This document shows, in pieces, positions 32,912-44,233 of a stretch of DNA of 64,000 bases (position 1 is the first letter of the stretch; every line of letters starts with the position of its first letter). Where the stretch lies: positions 1,302,001 to 1,366,000 of the forward strand of contig CM068590.1 in the NCBI GenBank assembly GCA_035048485.1. The letters are read 5' to 3'. The position numbers and the translations under genes were made by a program. Below the pieces are notes generated by a model. The model was given only the letters and a program-made list of their open reading frames with translations, searched no databases and was not told where the DNA came from. The stretch comes from Pteria penguin (taxonomy: Eukaryota; Mollusca; Bivalvia; Pterioida; Pteriidae).

Positions 32912-33050
32912 AAACATGTCAGTCATTTTAAGTGATTTTAAAAATTTTGCTATTCCGAACTTGAAAAATATGAAGAAAAATTAAGAATTTTGTCAGTCAT
33001 GAGTGGGAATGAAATTTTGTCGGTCAAAACCTTTTAACTGACACATTTCA
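32912..33050. repeat. Dispersed repeat E, copy 2
   Basis: 'aacatgtcagtcattttaag', 'aagaaaaattaagaattttg' and 'gaaattttgtcggtcaaaac' match copy 1 at 26338-26462. The ends 'tgtcagtc' and 'aactgaca' are inverted relative to each other. Confidence 0.7.
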
Positions 33051-33289
33051 ACATCACTGCTAATACTACCCAAAACAGGTTTCATAGTCTTTCCCTGAAC
33101 TTTTTGTTAAACGAACACAACTCCATTAACCCTCTAAATTACATGATGGTGCCACCCATTTGGCGCGCCAATTGCCAAAAACGAGATTTACATAAATTCG
33201 CATGTGTATACCATGAGTTTACTAAGTATGTGTTAAATGGAGCACATTGTGTCAACCTCTTGTTGTCTCTTGTCAAAATGCACTGAATG

Positions 33290-33720
33290 TGGGTAAAACT
33301 GAAAGAGTTTTATACTGAAATGGAGGTGTTAACTGGGAGGACATGTTATAACGAGTGTAACATTGGAAAGATTTTACAGGAAGGGTGGGTTTAACTCTAA
33401 GAGTACACAGAAACAACAGTGTAAAACTGGAATGGTGAGTTAACACTGGAAAGGTAAAGCTAACTAAAAGTGTGTTACATTGGAGGAGGAGGGGTGGATT
33501 GTGCTAAAAAGTGTTACACTGGGAGGGTGGGTTTACACTTGAATGTTGGGTTTACACTGGAAGGGTGGGTTATGCCAAAGGGTGTAACACTAGAAGGGCG
33601 AATTTACAACGGAACGGTGGGAGAGTCTACACTGAAAAAGAACGTTACATTACAGTGGAAAGTTATTACAATGGGAGAGTAGATTTTATTTGAAATGTGT
33701 TGTGGTGTGTAACCGAAAAT
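33290..33720. repeat. Degenerate ~25-bp G-rich repeat
   Basis: Words such as 'acactggaagggtgggttta' and 'gtaacactagaagggcga' recur many times at uneven spacing. Open frames of 60-70 codons across it are artefacts. A SINE B 3'-domain scrap ('gatggtgccacccatttggc') lies just upstream at 33144. Confidence 0.7.
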
Positions 33721-34335
33721 ATCACGTCCATGGGGAGGGGGGTGGATGACACAGAGAGGGAAACACTACAGAAGGGGTTGGTTACAGGAGGAAATCCATA
33801 CCTTTAACTCTGATAGGGCACCACTGTGATCAATACATGCGGAAAGGATACGGGAAATGAGGTCAAGGATACCGGAAATGACGTCATATTTCATGTAATA
33901 GGCAAGAGCCAATACTAGAGGGCGGTCATTGCCTAGCTTTGTATATGAATTCAAAGTAAGGCAAACTCAACAGCATCAACACTCGTAGATGTGACCTATT
34001 GGCAAGTTATCTCTTACAAACAAAGTTAACGACGATGGGTATCCAGTGGTGATCATCCCACAGCACAAGAGCTAGTACTCAATCCATTTGTTTTATTGCC
34101 TTCTAAAATAAAATCTGCTCATATCACCCTCCTCCCCTAGCATCCCCCTTCCGAAGACATCCCTGTTCTCATACCATCGTACAAAGGTAACACCCATCTT
34201 TTTCTCCTGTCACTGCAAGACAACCTAACCACCCACCTACCTACCGCCCGTTAAACTCCACTTGAATCCTCTTCGACAACAACATCACCGACTCTTCTGA
34301 CAGATCCGCCCCACCCCCACAACTCTCACACTTTC
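33721..34335. other. Unassigned stretch
   Basis: No feature recognised. Confidence 0.5.
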
Positions 34336-34339
34336 TGTT

Positions 34340-34640
34340 CACGACATGGTAATCCTTCTTGTTAACGCCTGGATCCGCCATGGGGACCTCATCAACTCTC
34401 ATGTTCTCACCTGGATCCGCAATGGCGACTTTATCAGCCCTCATGTTACCGCCTGGATCCGCCCTCCTCCTTCACCTCAATTTGCCTGGGCAGCACTGAC
34501 ATCCTTTTCTTTAACCGCGTGGATCCGCCTTGGGGCCCTTGACACCCTTCCTGGATCCACCTTTTATATACTGACTCCCCACTACTCAGCATGGATCCAC
34601 CTGGGCGACCTTGTCACCCCTCCTGTTCCCGGTATTTCAT
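34340..34640. repeat. 42-bp minisatellite with 'cctggatccgcc' core
   Basis: 'cctggatccgc' at 34368, 34410 and 34452 is 42 bp apart; later copies ('gtggatccgcct', 'cctggatccacc', 'catggatccacc') are spaced unevenly. The core equals the terminus of the 'ggatccgccactg' MITE family, a possible source (inference). Confidence 0.85.
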
Positions 34641-35400
34641 TTGTAGAGCATTAATCACGCTCCGGTTGCCTACCTGTCGAGATTTACTATGACATGCCGA
34701 CAAAGCGGATTGTTCGCCATCTGTTAAAGGGCTGGTTCTGCACTGTTTTGATTAGACAGAGCATGCTCTTTGTATACGATCGATTGAGATTTGTGCTGAT
34801 GGAGACAGACGCTTCACTAGCTCGTCTTAATTATAACAAAAGCTTCTTTTCCTATAAACATGTTGTGTTGTTATACGGTAGCGAGCAGGAAAGGATTGAA
34901 GTAGTGTATACAACAATGAACAGTGCGGCCTGTGTGTGCCCGGGGGAGAGGAGGGGGGTTGGGGGTTGGGGGGGGGGTGTTGTTGCAGAAAGACTGACAG
35001 ACAGAAACAGACAAAACAGTGTCAGAGACGAAGACAGGGGTAGATTTGGTGAGAAACAAAGATATACAAAGAGAGCGAGATATTGACAACTGAGACAGAC
35101 AGATAAATAGACAGAAAGAAAGAAAGATGAAAGGATAGACAGACAGAGAGAGGTAGATGACGTCAACAGGTACACATGTAAATGAAATGCATACAGTTAT
35201 TTTGATAATTTCTCTTTTCAACGGGGGGAAGAGGGGGGGTTACAATTTCTTAATGAATTTCTATCTAATTATACATGTATATGCATTTTTATAAACTATT
35301 CACTTGTTTTGCAAACATCTGTACTTATTGATTTTTATATGTAATATCTATTCTTTTACCTACATGTACATATTGATATATTTTTGTAAGCATTCCGTTT
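34641..35400. other. Unassigned, with G-rich and purine microsatellite patches
   Basis: Poly-G-rich patch at 34940-34980; 'agacagac/agaaagaaag' patch at 35088-35155; another G-rich patch at 35222-35240. Overlapping open frames (106-130 codons) follow the base bias. Confidence 0.5.
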
Positions 35401-35407
35401 ATACTTC

Positions 35408-35607
35408 ATAGGCGGATCTAGAAATTTTTGAAAAAGGTGGGGGGTTGCAGTCTCCAATGACTAATGTTTTGCACTATTCGGTCTGGAAAAGGGCTGGGGG
35501 TGTGGGTGGAGGTGTTGCAGTCCTAACAATGGTCGAAACTGACCTATTTGGGTAAAATCTTCCGACCAAAGGGGGTGCAACCCCCCTTTCTAATTCCGCC
35601 ATTGCAC
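35408..35607. mobile_element. MITE-like element, 'ggcggatc' family
   Basis: The left end 'aggcggatctagaaattttt' and the right end 'tttctaattccgccattgca' are inverted relatives, with G-rich and C-rich subterminal tracts as in the other family members. Confidence 0.6.
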
Positions 35608-36017
35608 TTGTTTAAATGTTTTTACTTTTCTATTCACGCAAGACACCCAACAGTAAGTAGATGTGGAAAGCTCTCAACACAAAGAAAAAGGAAGACGGAG
35701 ACATCCAATGTACTTGACGTAACCAGGAAGGAGGAAGGTTACCCCATAATGATGCTTTATATCAATATTTCTAGGAACAGAAGAGGTCTGAGTTATAGAT
35801 AGTAACACAGTATGTTGACCATCTTTCGAATATAAATACTTTTATATGAGTATATAGTTTTGGGGTTTTTTTTTTTACATCATGCCATTATTGGTCCCCA
35901 TCGTGACACCATCTACCTTCCTCTGCCTGTCTATCCTTCTATTTCTATGCTTTTGTGTCTTTATATCTAACTCTGTTTCTCACTCTCAAAATCTGTCAAT
36001 TTGGCTTCGTGAGCCAG

Positions 36018-36019
<2 letters not shown>
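35608..36019. other. Unassigned
   Basis: No feature recognised. Confidence 0.5.

Positions 36020-36062
<43 letters not shown>
36020..36062. repeat. (CT)n microsatellite
   Basis: About 21 uninterrupted CT dinucleotides. Confidence 0.98.
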
Positions 36063-36066
<4 letters not shown>

Positions 36067-36147
36067 CATATTAGTTAATTTATTACACATAATAAGAATT
36101 AAGGCACAGACGGCACATTCCTTGGAATTTTATTTCCTCGGGTAGAA

Positions 36148-36235
36148 CAGTATTGTCTTTTTCTAACTTTAACTTTGTGTTATTTATGTGCTCACTTTAA
36201 ATAACAAAAATTTAAAGTTAGAAAAAGACAGTATC
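36148..36235. mobile_element. Inverted-repeat (foldback) element
   Basis: Left arm (36148-36186) contains 'tgtctttttctaactttaac'; right arm (36198-36235) contains 'aaagttagaaaaagacagta'. The arms are ~38 bp with a few mismatches and an 11-bp loop. A further piece 'gacaatactgtctta' lies at 36312-36326, so the original element may have been longer. Confidence 0.7.
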
Positions 36236-37240
36236 ATATACAGCACAATGCCCCAAAATGGAACATTTATACAATTTTTACGTTTAATGAAGCTTGAAAG
36301 GGAAAGGGCAGACAATACTGTCTTACTTCGCCACTGTATAAAGGAAATTGAGGTACTGATTTGAGCGGATTTCGGTTTCATTTTCGAGTTTCGCACCGGA
36401 TCCATAGCATACGTGACACATTACACATTGTGCTTTCCTGCACTTCGAACCTATTGAGAGTCAAAATTGTGCCAGCTCACCACTCAAACGTTAAAACTTA
36501 AAATATTCTAAATTCAGCCAAAATTTACATGTATAATAGTCAATTTATTTTATATCAGTGAGCATCAAATTTGACTGACTCTCCCTCTCTCTCTCTCTCT
36601 CTCTGAGACCACCCTCCCTCCCACCCCTTAATTCCCCGAAGTATTTAAATTTTCATATGATTCATAGGTCACCGACATTCATTACACTCCTCCCCCTTTC
36701 ACAGATCAGGTCTTTTGGGTGGAGCATATTCGGTCGGGGCGTAGTGCGCATCCTGGAGGGAGACGTCGATGGCCGTGTTATAACTAAGACACAACCATTC
36801 ACTTCACCCTCCTTTTATAATAAAACCGTTCTATAAGCTTAACAGAACATTCGGCAGGAGAGGGGTGTATCCATACACATGCTAGAAAGACGGCGATATT
36901 ATCACTTTCTCAAGTAGAAGTATTTCCTGAACAGCTTTCTGCCAGTAAATGAAGAGCCATAAAACAAACAGGTCAAGTTACCTGAATATTATGAAAGAAG
37001 AACCAATGAGAAAGTGAAATTCCGTCTACCACAATCTGCTGACGACTAGAAGTGGAGATGCGATAATGACAACTCTAAAACACGGAGTGGAAATAGGGGG
37101 GACCCAGATAACAAATTACAGTGAATGATAATGAAAAATACCAGTTCCGGATTCAAAATAGAACAAAATCCGGATTCCAAATGATGCTATCCTTAGTAAC
37201 TACCCCTTTAACAATTGATTTATCCAGCTTCTTAGTGGAA
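36236..37240. other. Unassigned, with a short (CT)n run
   Basis: (CT)n at 36583-36604; nothing else recognised. Confidence 0.5.
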
Positions 37241-37375
37241 CTAGTGCCAAGGTTTTTAAATTTAGAATTTACTTTGGTGGGGAATGGGGGGGGGGGTTGT
37301 CAGTTGTCATTTTTTGATTTTTGTATTTACCACCCCCACCCCCAAGTAAATCTAAAAATTAAAACATGACACTAG
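37241..37375. mobile_element. Foldback element, related to 51.79 kb copy
   Basis: Left arm 'ctagtgccaaggtttttaaa' + 'tttagaatttacttt'; right arm 'aagtaaatctaaaaattaaa' + 'acatgacactag'. The two arms are inverted relatives around a G-rich/C-rich centre. The right arm matches the arms at 51793-51883. Confidence 0.65.
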
Positions 37376-37925
37376 CATGTATGTTAACCCATATTATACC
37401 CGGTATGAACATCTATAATACACACCAATGGATCCGCCCCAAATAAAAATGCGCAACTGGAACTACTGTTATTGATCTCTAAACTGAATATCATTACCCA
37501 TTACTCTGATCCACCTCTTTAACAAACTGGTAATTTACCCATGTAGTCCAACATTGGATCGACCCTATTCTGCAACGATCAAATTAAGCACTTGAAAAAT
37601 CACTGGATCCACCTCTTGATAAAACAATTAAAATTGCATCTATATACATGCTCTTTTTAAACACCTCTGTATACACTTACATGCCAAAAAAACCTGATAC
37701 ACCGCATTACTGCATCTACTCATTTATTCAAATGATGGATCCACCCCTTAATATAAATTCAGATGTCATTTCTGTGAACGCCTGAATCTATTCATTTCAG
37801 CATCGCCATTTTTACGCACCACTGAATCCATCCCTTCATCTTTGGAGCACCCAAAATCGCCCCTTTTATACCTCCCTTGGCTCGTCAATCTCCCCACCCC
37901 TTTATCCTTACCCCCCCCCCCGTTC
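37376..37925. repeat. Degenerate repeat with 'ggatccacc' words
   Basis: 'aatggatccgcccc', 'ctgatccacctcttt', 'cactggatccacctcttg', 'gatggatccacccctta' and 'tgaatccatcccttc' recur at irregular 60-110 bp spacing; a poly-C run closes it at 37911-37922. Possibly decayed descendants of the MITE terminus. Confidence 0.45.
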
Positions 37926-38194
37926 CTTTCTTAAACACCCTGGCTATACTGCTGCGTAATGGATAAAAGGCCCGTGGCAATGATGCCATTATTGCCCCTC
38001 GCAGCTCCTAATGCATAACGTATGCCGAACTACAAAAACATGACACTGTGGGAAAAAACTGCTCTAACATTACCCATAAAATTAGGGAAAAAAAACCCAG
38101 AAGAACTATCACCCACTCTTCAGAATCATCACGTGTAAATCGACTTTTAGATTGCTCTGCACTCTTGTTTATACGGGGCAGATTTTGTTTTAGC

Positions 38195-38330
38195 GATTGA
38201 GCGGTTGGTTTTGGGGAACATGCACCTGGGTTCGAATCGGAGATTTCGCCGCTATGGTTGCTTTTCCTTACTTATATATCTCAGCTGAAAATTTGTTTTA
38301 AGCGTCGTAAAACAACGATTAGCAAGATGT
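38195..38330 (+). mobile_element. SINE A, diverged
   Basis: 'gcgattgagcggttgg' (A-box region), 'gggttcgaatcgg' (B box), 'gccgctatggttg' and 'ctcagctgaaaatttgtttt' + 'aagcgtcgtaaaacaac' are in plus-strand SINE A order. A poly-C run at 38345-38356 follows. Confidence 0.7.
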
Positions 38331-38656
38331 GCTTGTGAAATAGCGCCCCCCCCCCTCCCTTTCCCTTGGACGACAACTAGGTCATATATTAGTTTTCTGA
38401 CACAGACAAACAGACAAAAGGCAAGACAGACAACCAAATTCATATGCCCCCGAATCTCCAATTCCTGGGGCATAAAAACTTTGTCTAATGTTTAATGTTA
38501 ATAAAGGATTTTCACCAACTTTTTGATGTGGTGCTGACAAATTAATCGAATGTTTTTGAGAAATAATTCCCCTTGATTCGCCTATGTACGGAAACGATCT
38601 TGTATACAAGCGCTCACATATCTAAATAAGCTGAAATCTAAACTTACCACACAAAA

Positions 38657-38730
38657 CGCGGTCGCAGATCGCGGTCACTAATGCGTGGCCGAAGACAAAT
38701 CGTGGTCACTAATGCGTGGTCGAAGAGTCA
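38657..38730. repeat. ~33-bp duplication
   Basis: 'cggtcactaatgcgtggccg' and 'tggtcactaatgcgtggtcg' sit 34 bp apart. Confidence 0.75.
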
Positions 38731-39410
38731 TGTCTCTGGTACGTGTGGCAAAACGCCTTCACATTCCGGAAATTCTCGCACCGTGACCGAACTCTTTAAT
38801 TACCTATGTTTGCATCTTGTATCGCGCGGTGACAGTTGTGGGTTTTGAACACCACAATTTTACTCAAGAGTACAGATTACCTTCAGATCACTACGCCGTT
38901 TATTGTAATGCTACAGAAAAAGGTCTCTGGAGAGTGAAAACTCGTTAAGCTTTATTATTTGGTTTAACAAATCGCATCTTTTTCACCGACGTAAACCCCG
39001 ATAAACTAAACCAAACTAGTTTACGAGAAGTAAAGTTCCCAGGCAGTAAAGTTCCCTTCCGATTTTGGCAGTAATGGATGTTAAAACTCTCATTCATATA
39101 TTAACATATTCCCCCGAGTTTTCCCTTACACCTGGCGAGTAGCACAGTTCCTACCTGCTGTGATACATCTTGGCTGCTGTACGTGACCAGCACCTGTAGA
39201 ACCTTTACGAACACGGAACCCTATTTTTATGGGTGAGAAGAACAGGAGAGATAAGTTTCTCGGATTACAGGTGTATTAATCGTTCATATGCCACACTTCG
39301 TGCGGTGTATAACATCAAATATATTCCACAATGACTCCCCAGTGCGCATGCGTGTGATGTTACAAATATTTCTTTGCCTACGATATGCTAAATGTTTAAT
39401 TACGACTGCA
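38731..39410. other. Unassigned
   Basis: No feature recognised. Confidence 0.5.
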
Positions 39411-39665
39411 TTAAGGTCGCAGGCTAGAAGCCCCTTTCCGCATTCCACTGTAAAGGTCCCGGATACTAAGCGATAATTACCTGTTATGCCTATACGGTAC
39501 TCATCTTCCCGTTAACATGTGGACCATATGGGCCTATATCGCCCACCTGAGTAAAATCTTGAGGTCGCCTGCCATAATCCCATTCCAGTCATCTGCATTC
39601 CATTTTTAAAGGTCCCGATTACAGTGTTAACAACCAATGATGTCTATAAAGAACTCATCTTCAGA
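39411..39665. repeat. ~148-bp diverged duplication
   Basis: The series 'aggtcgcaggctagaagccc', 'gcattccactgtaaaggtcc', 'tactcatcttcccg' recurs as 'aggtcgcctgccataatccc', 'gcattccatttttaaaggtc', 'actcatcttcagat'. Confidence 0.65.
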
Positions 39666-40224
39666 TTGAAAAAAACGATAAATCGTAAGGTTGAGACATG
39701 AAATGTCACTGTCTGTAGAACCACAAGAGACGCATTTTCAGTTAGACAACAAACACTTAAAACTCAAGAAAGGAATCAACAAATTATGTTCATTATAACA
39801 AAAAGACTTTAAAACCCAATACGTTATCATGCATGCACGTTCTCCACATTGCTTTATACGCGATAATGGTGACCATCCTTCAACTTTCTAATCTCCTTGC
39901 TTTGCATTAGGAACTACAAATTAACCATCCTGATGTTCAGTATCGGGGGGTTTCTGACAAAGCGACCTTTCAGCTCACATCGTCCGTGATGACAATGTAG
40001 GAGGAGATGGTAATCTCGACTCTGCTGTCAGTAATACTGTGCTCAATACGCGCAACCCATCACGCGCGAAATTACATCTGCAGTGTCAGATATATCTGCA
40101 TACAGCCCAACAAAATAGTGCCCTAGCTTCTTCAATTGAATGAGATGCCCCTACTTTTCGAAGTTTGGAGTTCCCTGTCATTAACAGATTAAGCTTTGCC
40201 TTACAATAGGCATAATTTAGCTGC
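39666..40224. other. Unassigned
   Basis: No feature recognised. Confidence 0.5.
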
Positions 40225-40580
40225 AAATATTACTACAAAGTGACAATAGTCGCTTTCATTTTTCAACAAAGTGAAAGTAGATCCTTTGATCACGTGACAA
40301 AGTGAAACCGGTCCCTTTCATCTTGTAGCAATCAAGGGAAGTAGTCCTTATTATCTTAGGTGTAAAGTCCTCCGCAGAAACTGATATCTTCCTACTCCTT
40401 AAATATATGTACATGTACTAAAAAGATTTACTAAAAATGTGTCAAGCCCGTATTTATGTTCTGACAGAGGAGGCAGGCCCTTTTATCTCATGGCAAATTG
40501 AAAGCAGTCAATTTGATCTCGCAACAAATTGAAAGTAGTACCTTTTATAAGTTTACCAAAGTAATAATAGCCTTCGGTCA
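40225..40580. repeat. Degenerate ~43-bp repeat
   Basis: 'acaaagtgacaatagtcgct', 'acaaagtgaaagtagatcct', 'acaaagtgaaaccggtccct', 'gcaaattgaaagcagtcaat' and 'acaaattgaaagtagtacct' show a decayed tandem organisation interrupted near 40345-40480. Confidence 0.7.
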
Positions 40581-41805
40581 GGTAAGCTAAAAGAAATTAT
40601 TATTAAAGAGAGAAACTTAGAAATCTCCAGACCCATTGCCATTGAACGTTCGCCACAATCTTTCATCTTCTCCGCTCAGTCGTCACATCATGTAAAACTT
40701 GACACGGCGAAATAACTCATTCAACTCGTGACTTCACGCTATTCACCTGGTCAGTTATTGTCATCCCCCTCTATATAGTGTTTTCTTATATAGCCATCTC
40801 TTTGTTCTTCTTGGAAGCTACGTGCGTACTCCCTGATTCTAGTAGCACCCTGATAGTACGTTTTTTAAGATTACCGATGATGCCGCGAGGCAGTCCTGCA
40901 TGCCGTCGTATCCCTTGAGCTTTCAGACAGGTGACGACAACGTGGAAATCGATTCCGCGCTGTCGTGCAGATTCGTAGAAAAGACAATTCACTCCGGAGC
41001 TATTTTATAAGAAGCGGTGATTTGCAAAGGAAATTGCATTAAGCGCTCTGCATTCAGCAGAGCATCGAGAGGACAAAGTGCATTAATTCTGTGTTACCGT
41101 GACTTTTGCTACGATGTTTTGATGCCATCCAATCTTATCTAACCTTAAGACGCCACCCGCTAGGCGCGGTAGGGTTGTAGACAAAATTTGTCAGGTAACC
41201 GACGAGGTTAATTTACTAGAATGGCAAAACTGTTAACAAGTGTATAACGTTTTATAACGATAAACAAAATACAAATTACCATGTCGTTAATTCATAGTAA
41301 ATATTCCCAGGGTAATAAAAATAGCCCATGGCGGAAGAGTATTTAATCTGATTGTGAATGTATTAGCCTACAACTCATTGCTTAACTAAGCTTCTTATTT
41401 CCCCACAATTACATTACAAGCGGAAATTTACACAAAAATCCAATAAAACGAACCCCAAATCCGACATGACTTTACGTGAATGGAATTTCCTCAATATACC
41501 TCAACACCGAAAAAGATTCGAATCCTAGACTTTTCGTTCCAGAGTTCAGATTCCTACTGAACGAGATCAATCAACTTCTCGTCTATTTATCGTATATTTA
41601 TGGAAAGCCAACTACATAACTACATAAATAGAATATTGAACCCTTTGGCTTTCCATATATATTCAGATAATAGTCTCAACGTGCTCGTTCTCTCTATATG
41701 CAGATAATGAGAGTCTACATGGTCGCTCTCTCTCCTGTCCCATAATGCTCCCTGTCTATAATCGATTTATGGTTGAATGATCAATGACATTCTGAATGAA
41801 GACGA
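40581..41805. other. Mostly unassigned; minus-strand ORF at 40786-40992 of possible retroelement origin
   Basis: The 68-codon minus-strand frame has normal composition and ends with RVLLESGSTHVASKK, resembling the retroviral-type aspartic protease start (V-L-L-D-S/T-G-S) of Pao/BEL or Gypsy polyproteins. The catalytic Asp position carries Glu, so any protease would be dead. This is a motif-level resemblance only. Nothing else is recognised. Confidence 0.2.
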
Positions 41806-41809
41806 TATG

Positions 41810-42430
41810 CGTGCATTAGAGGATGAGAAACCATGGTAACCAAGGATAAGAGTGCGGCATGTCTGTTGGACGGAGGTGACGCAGGATGTATGCGTACGAC
41901 CGAGGATGACAAATCATAGCAACTGAGGACATTGATACCATGCACGGCCGAGGATGAATTACAGAAACCGAGGACAATGACAGTATGTACACAAGTACAT
42001 GTACATGTCACCGAGGATGTGCCGACGTGACATACTGACAAAGAATAACAATTTATCTTGACCGAGGATTTCGACAATATGCAGGGCACAGGTAGCCGAC
42101 GGTGCGTGTGAATGGCTGAGGTTGGGAAGTTCTGATGACCGAGGGCAATGACAGGACAGAGATGACGTTAAAGATAAAACGATGGTGACCGAGGATATCG
42201 AAGGTAAAACCATGGTGACCGAGGATACTTGAGGGGTGTTTAAAACCATGGTGACCGATGATGCCGGGGTGTTTAAAACCATGGAGACCGAGGTTAACCA
42301 TTGTGACCGAGGGTGCCGAGAGTAAAACCAGGTCTTACGCTGTACGAAAGCATTGACGGTACAACGTATGTGTGCAGGACAGAGAATGAGAAATCATCCG
42401 ACATCATGGCCGAGGAGAAAAATAAATGTA
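41810..42430. repeat. Degenerate 'accgaggat' minisatellite, ~28-45-bp spacing
   Basis: 'gaccgaggatgacaaatcat', 'aaaccatggtgaccgaggat' and similar words recur about 17 times. The best-preserved copies are at 42175-42310. The 'accgagg' word is also the core of the SINE-derived 25-bp and 79-bp arrays, but I cannot show a SINE flank here. Confidence 0.8.
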
Positions 42431-42944
42431 CGTGAATGATATGTTCTAAATGACTACCATCGCCAATCAAGATTGACATTTTAGGACTAAGACATACTTC
42501 GGGGTTTTTTTTTCTCTTTTAACATGCAAGGAGCTCAGCCTTGAACAATGATGACAAATATAATTCATGTCATTTTTCAATCCGTGATACTTTTTATTCA
42601 GTGTATTAATTACGTCATCAGAAAGGGTGTAAGGTTTCAGGGACATGAATCAAAGCGAGGCTCGTATTACATGCCTCCTATATACCTAGCCCACAAAGGT
42701 CGACAACTCTGCATTGTCACTCAGAACAAATTATATCTATAATCATGTAATAACCCAAGCACCTTGTCCTCTGCGTGGATGCATGCCAAAGTCACTCTCT
42801 TTGTGCAGGAGGATAATCGTTCAGAGCTAGACCCTGAAGTACATGCTCTCTATCAATTACTTCTTTAAAACTTGGCATTGCATTTCAGCTTTTTAATACT
42901 CGATGTGATGTTACATTATCTCCTCACATAAAATGTAGAATATT
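42431..42944. other. Unassigned
   Basis: No feature recognised. Confidence 0.5.
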
Positions 42945-43107
42945 CCCTAGTATTACGAAACCAAGGTATGGTGGACGTGGGTACGCTCTCCCTCGAACAC
43001 TCTCGGGTAAATTGTAAAATAATGTCTAGTATTTCGAAGCCAAGGTATGGTGGGCGTGAGTACGCTCTCCCTCGAACACTCTCGGGTAAATTTGTCATTG
43101 TACTGAA
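42945..43107. repeat. 79-bp direct duplication
   Basis: 'aaccaaggtatggtggacgt' and 'agccaaggtatggtgggcgt', each followed by 'tacgctctccctcgaacact', 79 bp apart with few mismatches; a recent tandem duplication. Confidence 0.93.
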
Positions 43108-43255
43108 CAGATATAGCAATTATGTCAATACCTGTGGTACATGTATGGTAAGTTTGTCATCGTACCTGCCTATAATCAATATACCTGTCTATGATATGTT
43201 AGGTCAATCACTGCACCTGTGATATTGTTAGTCAATCATTATACCTGTGCGCGAT
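43108..43255. repeat. Degenerate ~34-bp repeat
   Basis: 'atcaatatacctgtctatga', 'gtcaatcactgcacctgtga' and 'gtcaatcattatacctgtgc'. Confidence 0.7.
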
Positions 43256-43296
<41 letters not shown>

Positions 43297-43307
43297 CCAA
43301 TCAATCA
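43256..43307. repeat. (CAAT)n microsatellite
   Basis: About 12 tetranucleotide copies. SINE B copies end in the same tetranucleotide, so this could be a SINE tail that outlived its element, but no body is attached. Confidence 0.97.
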
Positions 43308-43852
43308 GATCGGTCCCCAGAAATTTAGCAGCCCATCCGGTTATCTTCATCAATTTCATCCCGCATTCATCAAGCTTTCGACTTTCTCCGCAAGCTGGTC
43401 ATGATGTCCGGTCATTCCCGTATGTCACGTAATACAGCTTTCGGCTTTCTCCAAAAGTTGGACATGACTCGTGCCTTTCGATACTCGATACGATTTTAGT
43501 AGCCTTCCCGAGTTGTCCACTCTTGTATACGATGATAAAATACCTTAAGGTCACGCACGTTCTTCCTTACACCCCAGAGAAACCAATACAATCATCCAGC
43601 GGTATGACAACTTTGAAGGGAATTGTTTAATGTTGTAGCTGTCGACTTAATTACACCCTGTCCTCGATTGAGCAGAGAAAAGAATACACAATGCAGGACA
43701 ACACGAAACCTACTGGCCCAAAATACAGGTAACAAAAACACACAGGTAACTTCGAAGATCGCGTACAGTGTGTATTCCAGATGAGCATGTCAAAATCTAC
43801 CTCAAATCAATATGCTTCATTTCAATGCATTTACATTTGAAGAGAATGCAGG
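43308..43852. other. Unassigned, with a short ~65-bp duplication
   Basis: 'tttcgactttctccgcaagc' + 'tggtcatga' and 'tttcggctttctccaaaagt' + 'tggacatga' lie ~65 bp apart at 43376-43475. Confidence 0.5.
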
Positions 43853-43982
43853 CAGGGTTCAAATTTAGCTGTCGTCCGGTCGTCAAAAACAACTTAAAAT
43901 TTCAGAAAATATAAAGGAGGTCCAAATTTCCTTTAAATCTACCAATTTGACGACCAGAAATTTTTGCCAATTTCGAGCACTG
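43853..43982. mobile_element. hAT-like MITE
   Basis: The left end 'cagggttcaaatttagctg' and the right end 'ttttgccaatttcgagcactg' (reverse: 'cagtgctcgaaattggc') are imperfect terminal inverted repeats of the CAGNG type used by hAT elements. Flanks share 'gaatg' on both sides (43844 and 43983), possibly a decayed 8-bp duplication. It has no coding content. Confidence 0.65.
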
Positions 43983-44164
43983 GAATGGTAGAGAGAGAGA
44001 GACTTACAGACAAACAGAGGCACACCGATTGGCAAACAGACAGGGGAGATGGATAAACAGACAGGAAAGGACAGAGCAGAGCAGAGAGCAAGAAAAAAAG
44101 AAAAAGAGGGGAGAGCAGTTTTTTTTTTCTTATCATTCTTATATTTCTGGCTCACGTTCCTCTA

Positions 44165-44218
44165 AATTTATTCCACTTTAAGAGTGGCGACACCTGTCTT
44201 GTGCATTGTTTCATATAC
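44165..44218 (-). mobile_element. SINE B 3'-domain scrap
   Basis: 'agtggcgacacctgtcttgt' + 'gcattg' only. Confidence 0.5.
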
Positions 44219-44233
44219 ATTGTATTTTCTAAT

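Noticed and set aside
34852..35221. Overlapping Ser/Leu-rich minus-strand ORFs of 107-116 codons
   Set aside because: They lie over G-rich and purine microsatellite patches and are low-complexity.
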